Assembly: GCA_038237515.1 (NCBI GenBank)
Contig: JBBRYP010000065.1
Location: forward strand, 1 to 25,396
Length of the DNA: 25,396 nt
Reading direction: 5' to 3'
From: JBBQDZ01 sp038237515
GTDB lineage: Bacteria > Actinomycetota > Thermoleophilia > Gaiellales > Gaiellaceae
Part shown: positions 7,069-14,456 of the stretch, piece by piece
Layout: every line of letters begins with the position of its first letter
Position numbering within the stretch: position 1 is the first letter of the stretch
Made by a program: the position numbers and the translations under genes
The notes under the pieces: model-generated
The model's database searches: none
Seen by the model: the letters and a program-made list of their open reading frames with translations, nothing else
Told to the model about the DNA's origin: nothing

Positions 7069-8199
7069 TTACCGCGTCCCCTCCGCCTTCTCCCAGACTC
7101 CCGGAACCCCCGAGCGCGCGTAGCGCAGCAGCGAGACGACCGTCGCCCACGTGACGAGCGCGTAGTAGTAGGCGAGGGCGGCGCCGGGCACGCGCAGCCG
7201 GAGCCGGCCGAGCGCCGCCATTGCCAGGAACGCCGCCTGCCCGCCGAGGACGACGTCGTAGACGAGACCGCCGCGGAGCGCCACGAGCGCGACGTTCGTT
7301 CCCAGCAGGACGAGGTGCAGGATCCCGCTTGCGTAGCGCAGGAGGCGGTGCGAGACGATCTCGACGAGGTAGCCGGCCGGCAGGCGCCGGAACATCCCCC
7401 CCTCGAAGACGGTGAGCCAGCACCACTCGAACATCCGCACCTTGCGGCGGTACTCGTCCTCCTGCTCCGCGGAGGGCTTCTCGAAGGCGAGCGCCTCGGG
7501 CTCGTAGACCGCGCGCTTGCGCTGCTGGACGAGCTTGTACGGAAAGCCGAGATCGTGGCCGAACCGGTGCTCGATGTACTCCGAGGCGCGCACCGCGCAG
7601 ATGGAGCCGTTGCCGCCGGTGACTGAGTTCGCACGCGATTCCTGCTCGCGCACCCACAGCTCGTAGCGCCAGTAGGCGCCTTCGCGATTCGAGCCGTCCG
7701 CCCGCTGGAGGGACAGCCGCCCGCAGACGTAGGCGACCTCTGGATCGGCGAAGTTCCGGACGAGCTTGCGAAGGGCGCTCGGCGCCCAGGTTGCGTTCGC
7801 GTCCGAGAACGCCAGGATCTCGCCCTTCGCCTCGCGGTAGGCGCGGTTCTGGGCGGCGAGCTTGCCGCCGCGCGGGTAGCGCAGGAGCCGGACGCGCGGC
7901 TCGCGCGCAGCGACCGACTCGACGATCGCGTCGGTGCCGTCGGTCGACGCGTCGGAGGCGATCAGGATCTCGAGCTGCTCGCGTGGATAGTCGAGCGCGA
8001 GGAAGTTCTCGAGCCGCCGCTCGATCACGGTCTCCTCGTCGTGAGCGGCCACGACGATGCTGACGCTCGGCGTGAGGTCACCCTTGCGAACCCGTCGCGG
8101 GCGCAGGCGCGCCGCGAGACCGACGGCCGGCGGGTAGAGCACGTGCGTCCACGCCAGCAGGCCCAGGGAGATCCAGAACGCCAGGACGAGCGCGATCAC
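7069..8199 (-). CDS. Membrane family 2 glycosyltransferase (processive/cellulose-synthase-like layout)
   Basis: A 376-residue protein with an N-terminal membrane helix (MIALVLAFWISLGLLAW), then a GT-A domain: S-V-S-I-V-V-A-A-H-D-E-E, I-L-I-A-S-D-A-S-T-D-G-T, the DxD-like F-S-D-A-N-A-T-W, and G-G-N-G-S-I-C-A-V-R. A late E-D-E-Y-R-R-K-V-R-M segment sits where the (Q/R)xxRW motif lies in processive GT2 enzymes. Three to four C-terminal helices follow. The GTG at 8199 is the best start because it overlaps the stop of the upstream ATPase gene (GTGA at 8196-8199) and begins right at the membrane helix. An in-frame ATG at 8262 would add 21 Arg-rich residues and overlap the ATPase gene. Its likely role is to extend or decorate the glycan at the membrane. 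Confidence 0.88.
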   Translation of the reverse strand: MIALVLAFWISLGLLAWTHVLYPPAVGLAARLRPRRVRKGDLTPSVSIVVAAHDEETVIERRLENFLALDYPREQLEILIASDASTDGTDAIVESVAAREPRVRLLRYPRGGKLAAQNRAYREAKGEILAFSDANATWAPSALRKLVRNFADPEVAYVCGRLSLQRADGSNREGAYWRYELWVREQESRANSVTGGNGSICAVRASEYIEHRFGHDLGFPYKLVQQRKRAVYEPEALAFEKPSAEQEDEYRRKVRMFEWCWLTVFEGGMFRRLPAGYLVEIVSHRLLRYASGILHLVLLGTNVALVALRGGLVYDVVLGGQAAFLAMAALGRLRLRVPGAALAYYYALVTWATVVSLLRYARSGVPGVWEKAEGTR

Positions 8200-9389
8200 G
8201 CGGGCTCGTCCTCGAGCTCGCCGGAGAACTCGACGAAGTCGCCCCGCAACCTCCCGATCCATTCCGCGAAGAGCGGGTCGACGATCGTGTACCGACCCTC
8301 CGCGGTCTCGAGCTCGGCCGTCGACACGAGACGCTGGAGCGCCTTCCGCGCCGTGCCCTTCTCGAGGTCGAGACGCTCCAGCACCCGCGTGCGCAGCGCC
8401 GAGCCGCCACCGGCGATCACAGCCCGCAGCGCCTTCTGCTCGGAGGTGCCGAGTCGTCGCCAGCGCCCGTCGAACTCGGGCTGCAGCTCGCGGAGAGCGC
8501 CCTCGTGGGCTACGCCCCAGTCGCGTAAGGTTCCGGCTGTCCCCTGGTCTACCTCGTTCCAGAGCCGGTGCGCGAGGAGCATCGCGCGTTGTGGATGGCC
8601 CTGCGCGGAGGCGAGCAGCGGATTCAGGGCCTCACCCACGTTCCGCCCGGAGTCGCGGAAGCGCCGTACGACGTAGGCGGCGATGTCGCCGTCCTCGAGC
8701 CGCTCGAGGCGCATCGGCACGGCCGACCCGTACAGGGGGCGCTCCTTCTCCTCGAAGAGCTGCCTCATGAGGCCCGGCTCGGACCCCGCGAAGACGTACG
8801 AGGCGACGTCCCCCTGGAGCTGTATGTGACTCCTGAGGATCGCGTCGAGCTCGTTGACCTTGACGACGTCCTGGAACTCGTCGAGCACGATCAGCGCGCG
8901 GAAGCCGCCGCGCTCGTCCAGGCGCAGCGGCAGGTCGAGAAGTGCGTGCAGCGCGGGCAGCGGCTCGACTGCCGGGTCGAGCTGGAGCTTTGCGCTGACG
9001 CCGAACGCGCCGAGCGAGAGGCCGAGACCGGTGCTCTGGAGGAACTCCTCGATGCGCGCGCGCAGCTTCCCCTTCAGCTGCCGTGCGTATGCGCGCTCGA
9101 GGCGGACGGTGACGTCGGAGAGAGACAGGACGCCGTAGAGGTCGACGAGGACGGGGATCAGCCCCTGCTCCCGCTCGCCGTCGCGCAGGACGCGCCGCAG
9201 AAGGCTCGTCTTGCCGTACTTGCGCGGCGCATAGAGACGGACGAAGTGGCCGCCGACCGCGGCCTGCAGGAGCTTCGTCGTCTCCTCGTCGCGGTCGACG
9301 ATCTCCTCCGGCGCGACCGGATGGGAGTAGACGAAGGGATTGACGTCGGTGATCACGCAGGAAGGGTCGGTGCTACGGCAGGCTACCAT
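8196..9389 (-). CDS. AAA-type P-loop ATPase with C-terminal winged-helix-like region
   Basis: A 397-residue ATPase of the archaeal-ATPase/STAND-like AAA group. An N-terminal N-P-F-V-Y box precedes V-D-R-D-E-E. Walker A is APRKYGKTS at 54-62, Walker B LIVLDEFQD at 166-174, and a sensor-like Y-V-F-A-G-S-E-P-G stretch lies near 200. The last about 100 residues (from S-E-Q-K-A-L-R-A-V-I) look like a winged helix ending in the Y-T-I-V-D-P-L-F-A-E-W box typical of this family. ATG at 9389 is supported by AAGGG 6 bases upstream; GTG at 9356 is an alternative. The stop overlaps the start of the GT2 gene. It is an odd partner for a polysaccharide operon: no transport or kinase motif is visible, and its cellular role is unknown. 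Confidence 0.85.
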   Translation of the reverse strand: MVACRSTDPSCVITDVNPFVYSHPVAPEEIVDRDEETTKLLQAAVGGHFVRLYAPRKYGKTSLLRRVLRDGEREQGLIPVLVDLYGVLSLSDVTVRLERAYARQLKGKLRARIEEFLQSTGLGLSLGAFGVSAKLQLDPAVEPLPALHALLDLPLRLDERGGFRALIVLDEFQDVVKVNELDAILRSHIQLQGDVASYVFAGSEPGLMRQLFEEKERPLYGSAVPMRLERLEDGDIAAYVVRRFRDSGRNVGEALNPLLASAQGHPQRAMLLAHRLWNEVDQGTAGTLRDWGVAHEGALRELQPEFDGRWRRLGTSEQKALRAVIAGGGSALRTRVLERLDLEKGTARKALQRLVSTAELETAEGRYTIVDPLFAEWIGRLRGDFVEFSGELEDEPA

Positions 9390-9402
9390 TCGGTGCCCTT
9401 GT

Positions 9403-9422
9403 GGGACACCAGATCGTGTCCC
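9403..9422. repeat. Perfect 7-bp stem-loop between wzy-like and ATPase genes
   Basis: GGGACAC at 9403-9409 and GTGTCCC at 9416-9422 form a perfect stem around a 6-base loop, inside the 54-bp gap between the stop of the polymerase gene and the start of the ATPase gene. There is no T-run on either strand. It lies 13 bases upstream of the ATPase ATG, so it could be an operator, a processing or attenuation hairpin, or the remnant of an element end. The structure is certain; the function is not. Confidence 0.55.
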
Positions 9423-9443
9423 GGAGGGAACCTCTTTCCGGCC

Positions 9444-10799
9444 TCAGATCCCGGAGGGTCTGGCCGTAGCTCGCGCATTGCGCTGGACCCGACGGCCGAA
9501 CACGACGGGCGCCGCCAGGAGGAGCGCCGCGAACGCGTAGAAGTAGTAGAAGGTCATCGTCAGGTAGAAGACGTTCGCAGCCATGGTGGCCACGAGCGCC
9601 GCCGTCAACCCCCAGGCAAGCGGCCGCACGCGCAGGGCGGTCGCATCCCTCTGAAGCGCGAGAACGCGCCCCACCCGTCGAGCCACCGACAGCCGGCGGA
9701 AGAACCACAGCAGGAAGAGCGCGAAGGCGGCCACGCCGACGATCCCGGTGTCGACGAACAGCGCCACGTAGAAGGAGTGAGGCCCCCAGTTCGTCTTGCC
9801 CGTGACCAGCTCGTAGTAGACCGAGAAGTTGTTCAGGCCGAGTCCGAAGAGCGGGTGCAGGCGAAAGATCTGCGGGATGAAGTCGTAGACGCCGAGGTGG
9901 GTCGCGGTGGAGCGGTCGCCGGTCGAGATCCGGGCGCGGAGCACTGTCACGACGTAGTGGGCCTTCGCTCCGGCGACGATCGCGAGCACTCCGACCACCC
10001 CCGCCAGCGGCAGCAGCACGTCTCGGGTTCCAAGCCTGCGCCTGTACGGGAGCAGGAGCACGAGGAAGCCGACGCCGAGGCCGAGCAGGCCGCTGCGCGA
10101 GAGCGTGACGATCTCCATCAGCAGCAGGAACGCGAGGAGGACGCCGAGCCGCACCCGGTAGCGGTGCGTTCGCTCGAGGCGCAGGTAGATCGGGGTCAGG
10201 ACGAGCAGCGGCAGGAGGAGCACGATGCCGAGGTGGTTCGGGTCCCCTGTGAGGGCGTTCGGTCGGTAGACGCTCGTGCCGTTCACCGCCCCGAAGAGGT
10301 TGATCTTGCTCCCGCCGCCCGTAATCGGGTTGACAAACAGGTCGTCGAGATTGTGCCCGGTCTGGGCGACACCGAGCTGGAGCAGGCCGTACACCGCGTT
10401 GAAGGCGATTCCGCCCATGAGAGCGCCGAGCGCGCGCCAGTAGAAGGCCTCGCCGCGGCGGCTCAGGTAAGCGACCGCCGCCAGCAGGAACCCGAAATGG
10501 ATCAGGAACTTGACGAAGCCCTTGGCGAACTGGTGGATCGCTTCCGTCGTGTCCAGGTTGAAGTACCCGAAGAGGTAGACGAGGACGAAGAGGCAGAGGA
10601 AGAGGAGGAGCACCGCCTGCGTCCGCGTCGGCCGGCGACCGGGCAGGCCGAGGCGGCCGAGCAGGTAGAGGAAGGCGAAGCCACTCGCAAGCACGTCGAC
10701 GAGCGTGACGGAGCCGGCGACCTCCCAGTGCACCTTCTCGAACGTGGCGCAGAAGAGGCTTGCGAGGAGGAGCCGGTCGGTGAGCTTCCTCGCTCTCAC
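9444..10799 (-). CDS. O-antigen polymerase/ligase-like integral membrane protein (Wzy/WaaL type)
   Basis: A 451-residue, strongly hydrophobic protein with about 11-12 predicted membrane helices. The diagnostic part is the Wzy_C/O-antigen-ligase region: T-L-S-R-S-G-L-L-G-L-G after a helix, then a large outside loop with H-P-L-F-G-L-G-L-N-N-F and W-G-P-H-S-F-Y-V-A-L-F-V-D-T-G-I-V-G. The Arg and His in these loops are the conserved catalytic candidates of the family. Such proteins polymerise lipid-linked repeat units or ligate the finished chain on the outer face of the membrane. The start is GTG at 10799, overlapping the stop of the GT-B gene by 4 bp (GTGA). With the Wzz-like protein at 1222-2142 and the priming enzyme at 4262 it suggests a Wzy-dependent pathway, but no Wzx flippase is seen here. 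Confidence 0.85.
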   Translation of the reverse strand: MRARKLTDRLLLASLFCATFEKVHWEVAGSVTLVDVLASGFAFLYLLGRLGLPGRRPTRTQAVLLLFLCLFVLVYLFGYFNLDTTEAIHQFAKGFVKFLIHFGFLLAAVAYLSRRGEAFYWRALGALMGGIAFNAVYGLLQLGVAQTGHNLDDLFVNPITGGGSKINLFGAVNGTSVYRPNALTGDPNHLGIVLLLPLLVLTPIYLRLERTHRYRVRLGVLLAFLLLMEIVTLSRSGLLGLGVGFLVLLLPYRRRLGTRDVLLPLAGVVGVLAIVAGAKAHYVVTVLRARISTGDRSTATHLGVYDFIPQIFRLHPLFGLGLNNFSVYYELVTGKTNWGPHSFYVALFVDTGIVGVAAFALFLLWFFRRLSVARRVGRVLALQRDATALRVRPLAWGLTAALVATMAANVFYLTMTFYYFYAFAALLLAAPVVFGRRVQRNARATARPSGI

Positions 10800-12043
10800 G
10801 CGACCCTCCAGAGGAGCTCGGCGAGCTCCTGCGCCCGTGCCCGGCGCGAGAGACGGTCGCGCAGCTCGGGTGCGAGCCCGGTTCCGTTCAGCGTGCCTTC
10901 CCGCCAGCGCCGCTCGAGCCCGTCGAGCGCCGCGCGGAGCGCGGGCACGTCGTCGGGCGCCGCGACGATGCCCGCGTCAGCCTCGCGAATGAGCCGCGCA
11001 GCAGCTCCGTCGGGGGGCACCGCCGCGAGGATCGGCCGCTCCGCCGCGAGATACTCGAACACCTTGCCGGAGAGCACGCCCCGTCCGCGCCCGTCCGCTT
11101 CGGGGATCAGGAGCAGGAGGGCGTCCGAATCGCGCTGCAGCTCGAGCGAGCGGCGATGGGGCGCGTACGGGATCACGTCGAGGCGCTCGCGAAGGCCGAG
11201 CTTCTCTGCCCATTCGCGATCGGCGGACCGCATGCCGCCGACGAACCGCGCGACCCCCTCGGAGCCGGAATCGTGGAGCGCCTGGAGGAAGGGCCGCGGG
11301 TCGCGCCGGCCGAAGAAGCTCCCGGTATGGGTGATCCGGAACCGTTCGGCGCGGCGGTAGTCGAGGCCGGCGAAGTCGTCGAAGTCGCAGCCGTTCGCGA
11401 TCATCGCGACCTCACCCTTCGGGCGAAGAGCGCGCGCCTCGGCCGCGATCGCCTCCGAAACGGCGACGATCGCGTCGGCCGAGCGCGCAACGACCCGCGC
11501 CACGCCCTCGGTCCCCTTCTCCTTCAGGCGCACGGCCGCGCTCTCGTAGCGGCGGTGCGGGTGCGCGGTGAGCGAGTCGCGCAGGTCGGCGACCCAGCGA
11601 ACCCCGGTCGTCGCTCGGACCGCCGCTCCGATCAGGTGGATCGAGTTCGGCGGTGAGGTGGTGATCACGGCGTCGATCCCATGGCGGCGCACGAGCCGGA
11701 TCGCCGCCGGGATCGCCGTCAGGTTCCAGCTGACGTTCTCGTCGGGCACGAGCAGCCGGCGCCCGAAGAGGCGGGCGTGCGTCCTGGCGAGCTCCAGACC
11801 GTGCTTTCCGTGGAGCTCCTCCGCGGGGCGGCGCCCGGCCGGCCCGAAGTAGCGGATGCGGTGAACCCACGCTTGGGTCGGCGCTCGCACCTCGTCGTCG
11901 GTGTGGATCCACCGAGGATCGTCCGGAGCGAGTACGTGTGTCTCCACCCCGAGAGCGGGCAGGTGGGTGGCGAACTTGAGCGGCCGCTGAACGCCGCCGC
12001 CGCCCGCCGGCGGGAAGTAGAACGAGACGAGGAGGACCTTCAA
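10796..12043 (-). CDS. GT-B (family 4) glycosyltransferase
   Basis: A 415-residue GT-B glycosyltransferase. The N-terminus MKVLLVSFYFPPAGGGGVQR is typical of the WbuB/GT4 group. Other N-domain features are V-I-T-T-S-P-P-N-S-I-H and V-A-D-L-R-D-S-L, with A-I-V-A-V-S-E-A-I and M-I-A-N-G-C-D linking to the C-domain. There I-T-H-T-G-S-F-F-G and S-G-K-V-F-E-Y-L-A-A-E-R-P-I-L-A mark the donor site. The start codon is TTG at 12043; no ATG or GTG fits better, and no clear Shine-Dalgarno is seen. A TAAGAT box at 12065-12060 (minus strand) could be a -10 with a very short leader. It is the first gene of the leftward block, coupled to the polymerase gene. It probably adds one residue to the repeat unit. 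Confidence 0.88.
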   Translation of the reverse strand: MKVLLVSFYFPPAGGGGVQRPLKFATHLPALGVETHVLAPDDPRWIHTDDEVRAPTQAWVHRIRYFGPAGRRPAEELHGKHGLELARTHARLFGRRLLVPDENVSWNLTAIPAAIRLVRRHGIDAVITTSPPNSIHLIGAAVRATTGVRWVADLRDSLTAHPHRRYESAAVRLKEKGTEGVARVVARSADAIVAVSEAIAAEARALRPKGEVAMIANGCDFDDFAGLDYRRAERFRITHTGSFFGRRDPRPFLQALHDSGSEGVARFVGGMRSADREWAEKLGLRERLDVIPYAPHRRSLELQRDSDALLLLIPEADGRGRGVLSGKVFEYLAAERPILAAVPPDGAAARLIREADAGIVAAPDDVPALRAALDGLERRWREGTLNGTGLAPELRDRLSRRARAQELAELLWRVA

Positions 12044-12076
12044 GGGCGACCGGCGGCCGATCTTACCCGGGCGCTC

Positions 12077-12105
12077 TTGGCGTTCCCGGGGGAGCCCGGT
12101 AGGCT
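12077..12105 (+). promoter_or_regulatory. Predicted promoter giving a leaderless transcript
   Basis: TTGGCG at 12077-12082, a 17-base spacer, and TAGGCT at 12100-12105 match a sigma-70-type -35/-10 pair (actinobacterial -10 TAnnnT). The ATG at 12112 begins 6 bases after the -10, where transcription should start. There is no Shine-Dalgarno, so the mRNA is probably leaderless, which is common in actinobacteria. Prediction only. Confidence 0.5.
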
Positions 12106-12111
12106 GATCGC

Positions 12112-12588
12112 ATGCTGCGGCGTTTCCTTCTCACCGCCCTCGTCGCCGTCGCGTTCCTGGCGCTTTCGGCCACTGCGGGCGCCACGATCGTCCCTCAGAA
12201 GAGCATCGCGGGCATTGCGCCGGGGATGAGCCAGGCTCGAGTGAAGCTGATCCTGGGAACGCCTTCGCGCGTGAGGCACGGGAGCAACGACTTCGGGGCC
12301 TATACCCAGTTCCTCTACGCGTCGCCGGCCCTCCACATCGTCTTCCAGGGAAACGACGCGGTCACTTCGATCTCGACGGCTAGCCCGAAGGAGCGCACCG
12401 CGTCGGGCATCGGCGTCGGCTCGACCGAGGCTCAGGTGAAGGCGAAGGTCGCGCACGTGGTCTGCAAGACCGAGTCCGGCTTCCACCACTGCTTCGAAGG
12501 AAGCTTCCTCCCCGGCAAGCGCGTGACCGACTTCCGCTTCCGCGCAGGCCGCGTGAGCGAGGTCAGCGTCGGCATCGTCATCGACTGA
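12112..12588 (+). CDS. Small secreted protein with two LG.P/SmpA-like half repeats
   Basis: A 158-residue protein with a clear signal peptide: MLRR, a hydrophobic core to about residue 20, and an A-G-A-type cleavage site near 24. The mature part has I-A-G-I-A-P-G-M-S-Q-A-R-V-K-L-I-L-G-T-P and later S-G-I-G-V-G-S-T-E-A-Q-V-K-A-K-V. These are two related motifs like the G-M-S..V...LG.P helix of SmpA/BamE-type domains. Two cysteines (V-V-C-K and H-H-C-F) near residues 119 and 127 could form a disulfide outside the cell. Small proteins of this kind are familiar in Thermoleophilia, but I know no function. It lies alone on the plus strand between two leftward operons and appears to have its own promoter. 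Confidence 0.8.
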   Translation: MLRRFLLTALVAVAFLALSATAGATIVPQKSIAGIAPGMSQARVKLILGTPSRVRHGSNDFGAYTQFLYASPALHIVFQGNDAVTSISTASPKERTASGIGVGSTEAQVKAKVAHVVCKTESGFHHCFEGSFLPGKRVTDFRFRAGRVSEVSVGIVID

Positions 12589-12603
12589 GCGCGGGGAACC
12601 CGG

Positions 12604-13752
12604 CTAGGGGAGCGGGGCCTCGAGGACGGCCTCGATCACCCGCGCCTGATCGCCCTCGTCGAGCGAGTTGTAGAACGGGAGCCGCACCAGGCGGTCGCTC
12701 AAGTCCTCCGTCACGGGGCACTGGCCGGGCCGACCGCCGAAGCGCCGGCCCATCTCGGAAAGGTGGAGCGGCAGGTAGTGGAAGACCGCCAGGATCCGGC
12801 GCGAGCGCAGATGGTCGATCAGCGCCGCGCGAGCGGCTGCGGTCGGAAGCAGGACGTAGAACATGTGGAAGCTCTGCTCGCAGTGCTCGGGGACGAGCGG
12901 AAGCCTCGCGCCGGCCTCCTTCGCCCACCCGGCCAGGCCCTCCGCATAGCGATTCCAGATGCGCCCGCGCGCCGTCTGCACCTGCGCGCGCCCCTCGAAC
13001 TGGGCGGCCAGGAAGGCGGCCAGCAGGTCGGAGGGAACATAGCTCGAGCCGAGGTCGACCCAGGTGTACTTGTCGATCTCGCCGCGGAAGAAGCGCTTCC
13101 GGTCGGTTCCCTTCTCGCGCAGGATCTCGGCCCGCTCGACGTGGCGCGCGTCGTTCAGGATCAGCGCGCCGCCCTCGCCGCAGGTGAAGTTCTTCGTCTC
13201 GTGGAAGCTCTGTGTGGCGAACGTGCCGAAGGAGCCGAGGAGCTTGCCGCGGTAGCGCCCGAAGAGCCCATGGGCGTTGTCCTCGACGACCGCGAACCCT
13301 CGCTCCGCCGCCAGCGCGCAGATCGGGGCCAGCTCGCAGGCGACCCCCGCGTAGTGGACCGGGACGACAGCTCGCGTTCGCCCGGTGACGAGCGGCTCGA
13401 GCTGTGCCTCGTCGAGGTTGAGCGTGTCGGGCCTGATGTCGGCGAAGACAATGCGCGCCCCGCGCAGGACGAAGGCCGTGGCCGTCGTCACGAACGTGAA
13501 CGCAGGCACGACGACCTCGTCGCCCGCCTCGATCTCGAGGAGCAGCGCCGCGAGCTCGAGCGCGTGCGTGCACGAGGTGGTGAGGATCGCGCGCGGGACG
13601 TCCAGCTCCTGCTCGAGGTAGGCCTCGCAACGGCGGGTGAAGGGGCCGTCGCCCGAGATCTGGCCGTTCGCGAGCGCCTGCTGGATGTAGGCGGCCTCGT
13701 TGCCGACGAGGCTCGCCCGGTTGAACGGGATCTCCCAGTCGCTCGCCCTCAT
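12604..13752 (-). CDS. PLP-dependent nucleotide-sugar aminotransferase (WecE/RffA-like)
   Basis: A 382-residue DegT/DnrJ/EryC1 aminotransferase. It starts I-P-F-N-R-A-S-L-V-G-N-E, as in WecE. It then has G-D-G-P-F-T-R-R-C-E, the cofactor-binding T-T-S-C-T-H-A-L-E-L, V-V-E-D-N-A-H-G-L-F-G, and the Schiff-base lysine K187 in S-F-H-E-T-K-N-F. WecE converts dTDP-4-keto-6-deoxy-D-glucose to dTDP-4-amino-4,6-dideoxy-D-galactose, and the close match in these segments makes that reaction likely. ATG at 13752 overlaps the stop of the WecD-like gene (ATGA). Last gene of the 16922->12604 operon. RmlA/RmlB, which would make its substrate, are not in the window. Confidence 0.92.
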   Translation of the reverse strand: MRASDWEIPFNRASLVGNEAAYIQQALANGQISGDGPFTRRCEAYLEQELDVPRAILTTSCTHALELAALLLEIEAGDEVVVPAFTFVTTATAFVLRGARIVFADIRPDTLNLDEAQLEPLVTGRTRAVVPVHYAGVACELAPICALAAERGFAVVEDNAHGLFGRYRGKLLGSFGTFATQSFHETKNFTCGEGGALILNDARHVERAEILREKGTDRKRFFRGEIDKYTWVDLGSSYVPSDLLAAFLAAQFEGRAQVQTARGRIWNRYAEGLAGWAKEAGARLPLVPEHCEQSFHMFYVLLPTAAARAALIDHLRSRRILAVFHYLPLHLSEMGRRFGGRPGQCPVTEDLSDRLVRLPFYNSLDEGDQARVIEAVLEAPLP

Positions 13753-14456
13753 GCGTACCACTTGTGCAAGTAGAGGCGGAAGTCGCTCGTCCGGAAGCCG
13801 TGGCGCTGCACGTAGCGCTGCGTGCGGACGTTGCGGGCCGCGACCTCGACGGAGACCGTCCGCATCCCGCGCGCCTGCAACCAGCGCACGCCGCCCATGA
13901 GCAGAGCGCCGGCGGCCTCCCCGCCGCGCAGCGCCTCCTCGACGGCGATGATTCCGAAGCGGGCGGCGACGCCGGCCTCCGGCAGGTGGCAGGTGATGTA
14001 GCCGGCGGGCCGGCCTTCCTCCTCGGCGACGAGGACCGCGTCGGCCCACCCCTCGCAGCTACGGACCGCCCAGGCCTCGTAGTAGTCGACGACGCGCGCA
14101 TCGGGGAAGCCCGGGTCGAAGCCGAACCGCGAGACGTACCGCGTCCGACGGGCGAGGTCGCTGATCCACGCGAGATCCTCCGCGCGGTGCGGGCGCACGT
14201 CCGCCGTCTGCTGCGGCTCGCCCTCGTGGGTCAGCGTTAGCCGCGACTCGACGAGCCGGTAACCGGCGTCCTGCGCCGCGGCCAGCGCCTCGGGCTCGTC
14301 GTGGGTGTGGAGGTACATGCACTCGACGCCCTCGGCCGCCGCCCACCGATCAACCGCGGCCGCGGCCCGTGCGTCCAGGCGCTCGGAAAGGACGCGGCCG
14401 ATCCGGAGGCCCCAGAACTCCGTGTCCCACGGAAGGAGCTCAGCCGGCGCGGACAC
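13749..14456 (-). CDS. GNAT N-acyltransferase for a dTDP-amino sugar (WecD/RffC-like)
   Basis: A 235-residue protein. The N-terminal L-L-P-W-D-T-E-F-W-G motif (residues 7-16) is a hallmark of WecD-type and related sugar N-acetyltransferases. The C-terminal half is a GNAT fold with G-Y-I-T-C-H-L, then I-I-A-V-E-E-A-L-R-G-G-E-A-A-G as the acetyl-CoA pyrophosphate loop, and a closing N-V-R-T-Q-R-Y-V-Q-R-H-G-F helix-strand. WecD acetylates dTDP-4-amino-4,6-dideoxygalactose, and the adjacent WecE-like gene supports the same substrate class. The start is GTG at 14456, overlapping the upstream gene by 17 bp, and the stop overlaps the next ATG by 4 bp. Acetyl is the likely acyl group but not proven. 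Confidence 0.87.
   Translation of the reverse strand: MSAPAELLPWDTEFWGLRIGRVLSERLDARAAAAVDRWAAAEGVECMYLHTHDEPEALAAAQDAGYRLVESRLTLTHEGEPQQTADVRPHRAEDLAWISDLARRTRYVSRFGFDPGFPDARVVDYYEAWAVRSCEGWADAVLVAEEEGRPAGYITCHLPEAGVAARFGIIAVEEALRGGEAAGALLMGGVRWLQARGMRTVSVEVAARNVRTQRYVQRHGFRTSDFRLYLHKWYA

Noticed and set aside
8568..11360. A very long plus-strand open frame of about 930 codons
   Set aside because: It lies antisense to the ATPase and polymerase genes, has Arg/Glu/Asp-rich low-complexity sequence and no family motifs. It is a by-product of high GC.
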